A stretch of 64,000 nucleotides of DNA from Hirundichthys speculiger (taxonomy: Eukaryota; Chordata; Actinopteri; Beloniformes; Exocoetidae). The notes below the pieces were generated by a model, which made no database searches, was not told where the DNA came from, and saw only the letters and a program-made list of their open reading frames with translations. Of the stretch, positions 56,723-64,000 are shown one piece after another. Every line of letters starts with the position of its first letter. The stretch's first letter is position 1. A program made the position numbers and the translations under genes. The stretch lies in assembly GCA_018398805.1 (NCBI GenBank), contig JAGFBZ010000863.1, positions 1,552,501-1,616,500 on the forward strand. Reading direction: 5' to 3'.

Positions 56723-57928
56723 TACAGAAAGATGTAGGTGGTAGGAGGAAAGATGTTGATAAATTGATATTTTTTGAATGTAATGAAAGGTGTAGATTCT
56801 ACACGGTAGAATCTAAATGCAGACACAGTATTAATGAAAACAAGTTGAAACAAGAATGTAACTAAAACAGCTTTTTTATCATCTCAAACAAATAAACAGA
56901 GTCTGAGATCTGATGTCCAGAGCAGATTTATAGAAACTCATCCAGGCTTTATTTTCAGATAACTAGACTACTCTAACACATTTCTGTCTGATTGGACATT
57001 TTCAGCTCATGATGAACACTGTTGCCAGAATTCTAACACGAATCAAGAAAATTGATCACATTACTGCTGTTATTATATCTTTCCACTGTCTACTTAATAC
57101 CTGCAAAACACAGTTTAAATTTCCATTCCCTCCCAGGGAGCAAAGTGTGCTTTTTTTCTTTTTTTATATTTTATTTATAAATGTTCAATTTTTCAAACAC
57201 AACAGAGGAGACAACAAACAAACAAACAAACAAAACAAACAAAAACAAAACAAACAACAAAAACAAAAAAAGAAACTGCCAGTTAAGAGGAAAAACAGAA
57301 ATCAAGGAGATCATGTCAGAACAAACAATGCAGTGTCCAGAGGTTATGAAACCGGGATATGAGTCCTAGTGGCCGGCACCAGATGAGGTCAAAGACGTCA
57401 TGATTGGTTCCACATCCAACAATGCAATACAGAAGTCCATAGTTTGCTGCTTGAAAGCATTGAGAAGGAAAATAAGGGAATAGAATATAGGCCTATTCTT
57501 CCCAATTACAAATTAACTTCTATCAGTCCTAATATACTCAATAAATGGTCCCCAGACTTTAAGAAACTTTGGATGTGCATTGGACATAGTGTACTGTATT
57601 TCTTCAAGGTAAATACAGGAAACCATTTCATTCAACCACTTTTTGGAGGAGGGAGGAGGAATAGATTTCCGCAAAGTGTGCCTTAATGATTTTTTTTTTT
57701 ACATTTTTGTGTGGCAGAACCATCTACTTCCTGTTTCACAGTAAATTACACAGGCACTGTTGGCCATCCATCTACAAAACTTTGTATTGTGCTTGAGGAC
57801 ATTTATCATTATGGTTTGTAGGAATCTCAGGCTGATCTGATGAAGCACTGATAAAATGTATAACGAGACCACAATCATGTTCCATTGACCATAAGGTTGT
57901 GCTGTGGAATTCTTCGAAAATTGTCATA
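56723..57928. other. Mostly unassigned; possible tiny LINE relic
   Basis: 57,009-57,090 reads MNTVARILTRIKKIDHITAV, weakly like the ARVLTRT..HITPV block of L2-like LINE ORF2. An (ACAA)n tract at 57,216-57,265 follows. The rest is unassigned. Confidence 0.35.
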
Positions 57929-57930
57929 TA

Positions 57931-58396
57931 CAGTAATCCCCCACACTTCGCGGTCTCAGTACATCGCGGAAGTTTCAAAAATATTCACAGAAAAAAAAAA
58001 AAATCTAAAAAAAAATTGAATAAAATCAAACAAAGTGTGCTAGGCTGAAGCAAAACCCATCACATCAAGAACGAGTCTCGGGAAGCAACAAGAGCCGACA
58101 GGGAAGGCCCCATGAACGAATATCGAGACCTGTGATTGGCTGCTATGACGGGCATTACTGTGACGTCGATTGTCTGTACGCCGATTGGCTGACAAGCATC
58201 CCCGCATCTCCCATCTCTTGCTCTCATCAGCTACACACAGAGGAGAGATCGTCAAAGTGAGTGTACCTTCCATAGATTTTGTGTGAGCGCGTACATGTAT
58301 ACTGTATGTACATATACATGTACATCCACATCGTGGTTTTCACCATTCACGGGGGGGTCACAGCCCCCATTAACCGCCAAGTGTGGGGGATTACTG
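57931..58396. mobile_element. Intact pogo/Tigger-type MITE
   Basis: TA at both flanks (57,929-57,930 and 58,397-58,398). Ends CAGTAATCCCCCACACTTCG and the reverse-complement form AAGTGTGGGGGATTACTG. 466 bp without coding. Serves as the reference for the interrupted copy at 16,173-17,331. Confidence 0.88.
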
Positions 58397-58398
58397 TA

Positions 58399-59969
58399 CA
58401 CTGGGTCAGAATGGAAGCGCCATTGAATCATGACGTTTGGGCAAGATTTGAAGGCATGTGCGAGTTAGATCAACACTTCCATTCATGACAAGACATCAGA
58501 CATTGCTGTAGTCTCACACTGATGCCCTTTGACAGAAAGTTACAGTTTTCACTGTCAGGATACTTATGTCTTAACTACTGACTGACCAGTTTTGAGATGT
58601 ATCAGCTCATCTTATGAGGAGCACATAATGCCAAATACAAAACATGACATATCCTTTTGCCAACAGATGGTGCTACACCTGTTCCTGAATTTTACACTGT
58701 AGATATGTTCAAGCTCAGACTACAGTCATACACATTAACTGTGGATGAGGTTAAACAATGAACCCTTGAGTTACAGCCCAGGGGCCATGATTTGCCCAGG
58801 GCCCCATATTTGCATCATTGACACTGCATCATGACAGGATACTTATGGCACCATGGTAGCTATAGTTCTTGTTCACAACTTACTACATATATGCTAATTC
58901 TATAATTACCATAATTATTTTAACAACATGTATTCTAAATAGTATTCATCCAAATTAGCTCCAACTGCCAAGTTTATTATAATCTGTACATTAAGAAACA
59001 TCTCTTAGTCAAATTGACACAGCCTCAAACAGGTTTATTTTTGGAGTAAGAGCACTATAAAAACTGTGTTTGCACACTTAGCATTCCTCCATATTCATCT
59101 GAAGTTGTGCATTAAAAAAAATGATCACTGTCAAAAACACATCACAGGGTCTCAGGCATCATCTATGAAACAGGCATCAATGAAACAGGCATCATCTATA
59201 AAACAAAGGCTATATTGACTCCTCAAACTGTGCATTGCATTCAAAATCAGTACCAATAGCACTGCCAAACAGCAACCACTGCCTGGTGCAATAATTGTTT
59301 TATTTCATCAATGAGTAGATTCTACCTCCATGGCAGCTGTACGGGGGTGATTTTTTTATATCATGTCAGAAGAACCCATTAAGTAATTAAAAAAATAAAC
59401 CTGACCAATGACATAGTACCTGTGTGTCATTTAAAATTCTTTGGTCAATAGCTAGCTATAGGTTCTGCTGTTGCCTAATACAGATAGCCATTGCTTTTAG
59501 GAGTTAATATAATGTTAAGCGCTAAGTTGCTAAAATTATAAACTTTGAAAAAAAAACCCTAACAGATTATGATCATTTTATAAAGACAATGTTTTCTTGT
59601 GGTTGTATGAATTTTACTACCAGAACACTGAGACTTGCTGTCGTTCATCTGGGGGGGGCGAGCTTAGCTTAAGAATGCTAACCGCAGCACTCATATCACA
59701 TCATCACCGAAACAAAAGAGAACAGAATTCCCCCTACCAGGACACTTACTGAGGGTCCCTGTACAGTTCCAATGGCAAGAGTCCTGAAATGATTTTCCAT
59801 GTACAGAAAATAATTTCAGGTGAGAGAAGTAAGAGCTTGCTCGGCTCCACCTGGGAATGCCTGCAGCCAACTCCTGGAACAATTCCAAATATGACCGGCA
59901 GCACCGCTGTTGTAATGAAGCAGGGCAGCTCATGGTAAAATTTTTCCAGGACTCTTAGAAATGTAATTA
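58399..59969. other. Unassigned sequence
   Basis: No element, gene or RNA recognised in about 1.6 kb. A small duplication, ATGAAACAGGCATC, occurs near 59,163-59,190. Confidence 0.4.
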
Positions 59970-60049
59970 TTAACTCTTGTGTGGTGTTAGGATTTTCTGC
60001 ATTCTCGCGGTGTTAAGGGGTCCTTTGGACCCCTTGGGGTTTCATACCA

Positions 60050-60590
60050 TAACTCAGCCCCTGTGCAGACTAGAGACATTCTGTTTTCACCAGAGGAATC
60101 TTGAGGATGCCCTTTAGGTCACTGACCTACCACTAGGTGTCTCCAACCTGAGGGGGCGGAGCCTATTCGAAACGCTTTTTTCCACGCCACCAGCCCCACT
60201 TCTCAGCCTCTGTGTGGGCTAGAGACACACTGTCTTCACTGGAGGGTTACTGGTGGGTAGCTGTGACATCACTGATGCTCCCTATGATGACCTCGACCTT
60301 TGGTGGCGGAGTTTTGCCATCACGCACACCACGAATCCCACTTCTCAGCCTCTGTGTGGGCTAGAGACACGCTGTCTTCACTGGAGGGTTACTGGTGCAT
60401 TGCTGTGATGTCACTGACCTTCCCTGTACTGACTGTCACCTTGGGGGGTGGAGTTTTGCCATCATGCATGCGACGAATCCCACAACTTAGCCCTTGTGAG
60501 GGCCAAAGACACACTGTCTTCACCAGGGTGTTGCTTGTGGGTGGTTTCTGACCGGTCCCCAATCTACATTGGTCCAAGGGGGTGGAGTCT
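60050..60590 (+). repeat. Tandem array A, four units of 142-149 bp
   Basis: Units begin near 60,052, 60,201, 60,343 and 60,485 with CTCAGCCTCTGTGTGGGCTA-type sequence followed by GAGACAC and CTGTCTTCAC. Divergent copies. Confidence 0.85.
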
Positions 60591-60774
60591 GACCTCCATC
60601 CCACTACTGATACTATTATTAGACCATATCAGGTACCATGTACCTTGACCTCCTCTATATTATCTATAAATACATCACATACAGTAAAACAGTTCTGATC
60701 AATACTGCAGTCAACTTGCTTATAAATAAAGGAAAGCAGGCCTTCAGTGCTATTGATATTTATTGCATGGAATT

Positions 60775-61150
60775 GATTTCACACAGGGGCTTGATTGTGG
60801 GATTTGTGTTGCGGGTGGCGTGGTAGCGAAACCCCACCCCCTTTGATCAAGTGTGGTTGTGGGACAGTAAGGTGCACTCAGGGCTGTCCCTGTTGACCCT
60901 TTGGTGCATGCATCATGTCTCTAGCACACACAGGGGCTGGGATGTAGGATTCCTGTTGCATAATGGCGTGGTAGCGAAGCCCCGCCCCCTTTGATCAAGG
61001 GTGGTTGTGGGACAGTAAGGTGCACTCAGGGCTGTCCCTGTTGACCCCTTGGTGCATGCATCATGTCTCTAGCACACACAGGGGCTGGGATGTAGGATTC
61101 CTGTTGCATAATGGCGTGGTAGCGAAGTCCCGCCCCCTTGGGTCAAGTTT
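60775..61150 (-). repeat. Tandem array B, about 148-bp units, inverted relative to A
   Basis: TGGTAGCGAA recurs at 60,821, 60,969 and 61,117, period exactly 148 bp. Units contain GTCTCTAGCACACACAGGGG, the reverse-complement counterpart of CCTCTGTGTGGGCTAGAGAC in array A. Units two and three are nearly identical. Confidence 0.88.
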
Positions 61151-61517
61151 GATTGGGAAAAATATATCCCCCACTCCACTCTCTGTTCAGGTATTCTAAT
61201 CTCTGGTAGAAGGAAGGCAAGTAAAGGTATGCAACAATCTATATGGTCCTATTCCAATGTTCACACTAAAGCTGTAGACTAGACTACTGCCCTATTGTTT
61301 TACATTGGGGTCCTTTGGACCCAAACACCCTGAGTGGGATGTAAATGTGAAGGGGGGGTGTAGAGTGGGGGCTCCCCCCAAAAAAGTTAACCTCCATGCC
61401 CCTCACATAAAATAAGCCAAGGACAATGAGTTTCAAGTTGAAAAAAGTATTTCTTGTATGATTTTTATTTTATATTGAAAATGGGTCCAAAAGACCCTAA
61501 CATCGCACAAGGGTTAA

Positions 61518-62164
61518 ATTGGTAAAAGTCTCTCTCTTACTAAAACAGTTTTACACCAACGTTCCTTTATGTAAACACATACTCCACCTCCGCATGATTT
61601 CCCAGTTGTTGCAGACCCTCTGTCGGTCACGGAGCAGAGCGGACCTCCGAACCCGTCTAGATCACCGTCAACATCTTTTCCCCGAGTCAGGTCCCAGAAG
61701 CCAGGATGCAGGCTTCTCTAACTACATGCTGGTGGCGAACAAAAGCCTGTAGTTCCTCAGTTTTATTGTGGAGAGAGACGTTGGACAGGATCATTGAAGG
61801 GAGGGAGATGCCAACAGGTGTTGCCGTCTCTTGCGCTCCCGTACGCCGCCTCTCCTGCCTCGCCTCCTCGGTTTCCGCGTGGAGGTACGTGCGCGAAAAG
61901 TTCCTTTAGATCAGAAAAAACTAGGTCCACTGGTGGGCCGCTGATCACGGGATTTGAGAATTTTAACAGATAGTCTCTGGAATATTGAATGGAGCTGTCA
62001 GCAACCCCAGGTGACATGAGGACGCAGCATCGCCAATAAAAAGATCAGAGTCAGATCCACGTCACTGAATCATGACACTCTTAATCACACAAAAGTGAGG
62101 TTGATCAATTCAAAGTGCACAGAGAGTTTAAAAGTTTAAGCATAAAATAACAAATTTAAAACTG
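61518..62164. other. Unassigned sequence, GC-richer than surroundings
   Basis: 61,560-61,900 is GC-rich with short frames on both strands and looks like retroelement or CpG-rich sequence. I cannot assign it. Confidence 0.35.
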
Positions 62165-62492
62165 ACAGACAAGACAGACATGCTTCTCACTGCTGCCGGT
62201 CGCTGCGTCGTGCATGCGCCCAGTAAATGCGTAGTAAATGTAGTAAATGCGTCTCGGTCAAACAGCACCCAGATTCTAGAGTTCTGTCTGTTTCTTTGTT
62301 GCTTACAGGAGGCTGTGAGTCATTGTTTGATGTTTTGCTGGCAGCTGTGGCCTCTCGTCTGCTGTGGGGTGGATTTTCGCAGAATTTCAGCAATTATTTC
62401 TTGATTTTTTTTAATTATAATATATTTCTGAAAAAAATCCGTGAAGCACTAAAACCACGTTAGTCAAACCGCGAAGTGGCAAGGGATCACTG
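62165..62492. mobile_element. pogo/Tigger-like element, right end
   Basis: Ends ACCGCGAAGTGGCAAGGGATCACTG before TA at 62,493-62,494, a terminal motif related to those at 16,173 and 57,931, preceded by ATCCGTGAAGCACTAAAACC. The left end was not found, so the left boundary is approximate. Confidence 0.6.
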
Positions 62493-62499
62493 TAGGCAT

Positions 62500-63474
62500 A
62501 CACAAAACACAAACAACATAAATGCAAATATATATGGTCACAGAGATATATCTATATATCTATATCGTCTCGGTCTTAATGGTTGACGCTATGGTGCTAA
62601 CTATAGCGCAGACAGGAAGTGACGACAGAGAGCACAGGAAGGAAGAAACCATAACACACAAGATGGCAGGTCCTGATGGGATTTGATACAAGGAGGGCCG
62701 CTGCAACTAACTGGATAGCTGAAAATAATTAACGATTGTTCTGTCAAGAGAACAATACGGTGAGACTGCAGAACTTCTGTAAAAAAAAAAAATTGAGAAC
62801 TGGGGAAAAACACGCAAAGTTCTGGCAACGGGCCAACTAAAATCAAATTAAGAAAAACGAAAGGAAGTAACAATGGGAGAGGAAGCGTCTGGCCACCAAA
62901 AAAAAGAGAAAGAAAAAGAGGAGACAAAGAGCAAAAGCAAAAAGCAATACAAAAAGAGAGAGCAAACAAAGGGAGATCTCTTCCTTATACACCCCGGAAT
63001 ATTCACGATATCCATGCAAATTGAGTTCAGTAGGCCTGTTACTGAAATGTTCAGATTGTTATGTCAGCCTTATGATTAGTGCTTAAATAAGTGACTAGAT
63101 AGTTTTAATAGGAAATTGTTATATATTCAGGAAGTGGGTACTCAGCAAACGCTACATAATTGAGTTGTTTTTTTTAAACTACTGCTCAGTGGTTGCACTT
63201 TTTTATTTTATGTTTATGCATGTTGAGTCTGTTAAAAAAGGCTGAAGTTACTGAAGTGAAGTGTTTTGGATTTAATTAAAATGCAGCTAATTGAGCATCA
63301 AAGGGAATATTTCCCACTTGAAGTAATTTTGGTTATGCTATTTTGGTTTTTGCCGTTTTGGTTCACCAAAAAACGTATATTTTTTTTCTGTGATATTCTA
63401 TTTTACTATCTCCGATTCAAACTGCACGATCTTTTCATTCAATAAATTTGAGAAATGAAAATTTTCCTTGATTT
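62500..63474. other. Unassigned sequence
   Basis: An A/G-rich stretch at 62,870-62,970 gives a Lys/Glu-rich open frame that is a composition artefact. No gene called. Confidence 0.45.
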
Positions 63475-63477
63475 GGG

Positions 63478-63538
63478 TCACAGCTTGTCATTAAGGGTGA
63501 TAGTGGGTCCTGAAGCCAAACCAGTTGAGAACCACTGG
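63478..63538. mobile_element. Possible hAT terminal fragment
   Basis: Ends CAGTTGAGAACCACTG, the reverse complement of the CAGTGGTTCTCAAC terminus of a widespread vertebrate hAT family. The other end and a target duplication are not seen. Confidence 0.45.
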
Positions 63539-63539
63539 T

Positions 63540-64000
63540 CTAAGGTATGCCTTAACATCCTGAACCTTTGAACAAAATCTGTTTCTGTTAAAAAAGAAAC
63601 TTGTACACATGGAGGGACCACAGGTGAATGTGACTCAATCCTGAGCCCACGTAGCATGTTCTGAAACATAAGGTGGAATCTGTTGAGTGTATGAGTGTGT
63701 GTTTGGCTTAATTCCACACTTGCAAGTAATTACTTTGTCCCCTATAATAATAACATTTGTTCATAGTAATGCTCCACATAAAACTTTTTCATGTTGTGAT
63801 TGTCATATGAATCATGATTGAAATAAACCAAACACCACCAAAGTTTAGAGGTTGCGAGAGGTATAATGCCATATTTCATTGGCTAAAGCGTTTCAGTTTT
63901 TTAATTTGTTTTTTCTTTTGCTCACATGTTGCCTAATAAATGCTGGCATGCACACACTGCATGCAATAAATGTATAATATATAATATAACAATAATAATA
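63540..64000. other. Unassigned sequence
   Basis: Nothing recognised to the end of the window. The last bases are AT-rich. Confidence 0.45.

Larger units (their letters stand above)
59974..61513. mobile_element. piggyBac-type MITE with inverted tandem arrays
   Basis: TTAA on both sides (59,970-59,973 and 61,514-61,517). The ends CTCTTGTGTGGTGTTAGG and CCTAACATCGCACAAGGG form an inverted pair. Both subterminal regions carry a GGGTCC-TTT-GGACCC palindrome (60,017-60,034 and 61,309-61,321). The interior is two tandem arrays in opposite orientation, described separately. No transposase. Confidence 0.8.

Noticed and set aside
62873..63079. Lys/Glu-rich frame resembling a charged protein
   Set aside because: Translation of an A/G-rich stretch with no family match.
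1..64000. CRISPR array, rRNA, tRNA gene or bacterial operon
   Set aside because: Tandem repeats are minisatellite or transposon-internal without spacer logic; the only tRNA-like boxes belong to a SINE; the sequence is clearly vertebrate.

Overview
The window reads as intergenic or intronic DNA of a ray-finned (teleost) fish. The base composition is AT-rich with many (CA)n, (AT)n and (ATT)n tracts, and the repeat set is typically teleost: Tc1-like, Tc1/mariner, hAT, piggyBac and pogo DNA transposons, Rex1-, L2-, L1- and RTE-type LINEs, a Gmr1-like Ty3/gypsy element and a tRNA-type SINE. I found no host protein-coding gene, rRNA, tRNA or CRISPR that I can support. Almost every recognisable coding stretch is a decayed transposon protein. 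Family names rest on recognition from memory; no database was searched.

Layout. 1-5,300: a hairpin minisatellite and two decayed Tc1-like copies, one split by an inserted element. 6,008-10,388: a broken Gmr1-like retrotransposon with pol order protease-integrase-RT, joined head-to-head to a minus-strand LTR, primer-binding site and leader. 12,711-13,920: a Tc1-like element with both terminal repeats. 14,424-17,860: a Tc1/mariner fragment holding a nest of further elements (PIF/Harbinger-like, then a pogo-type MITE, then a hAT element). 18,797-20,229: another Tc1/mariner copy split by a retroposon with a 12-bp target duplication. 20,340-25,960: LINE pieces, a second retroposon copy and a pogo-like MITE. 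25,990-32,880: an RTE-like LINE split by an LTR element of about 5.56 kb that has nearly identical LTRs and a short Gag ORF but no visible pol.

33,595-36,110: a GC-rich dispersed repeat and an RTE-type LINE. 36,915: a near-perfect 58-bp palindrome. 39,868-43,360: an L2-like LINE tail and an L1-like LINE split by a hAT MITE. 45,276-48,000: repeats and two Tc1-like elements. 48,543-50,367: a SINE with a 12-bp target duplication, a solo LTR inside it and a hAT element beside it. 52,145-52,873: a Rex1-like LINE. 53,652-55,198: an internally deleted piggyBac. 55,750-56,722: a Tc1-like copy with a roughly 60-bp internal inversion. 57,931-58,396: an intact pogo-type MITE. 59,974-61,513: a piggyBac-type MITE with oppositely oriented tandem arrays.

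The elements do not form a pathway. What the window gives is relative dating: several insertions have exact target duplications inside older elements, so their order of arrival can be read. The points most worth follow-up are the gag-only LTR element, the two short internal inversions in Tc1-type elements, the piggyBac-type MITE with inverted arrays, and the rearranged Gmr1-like element.
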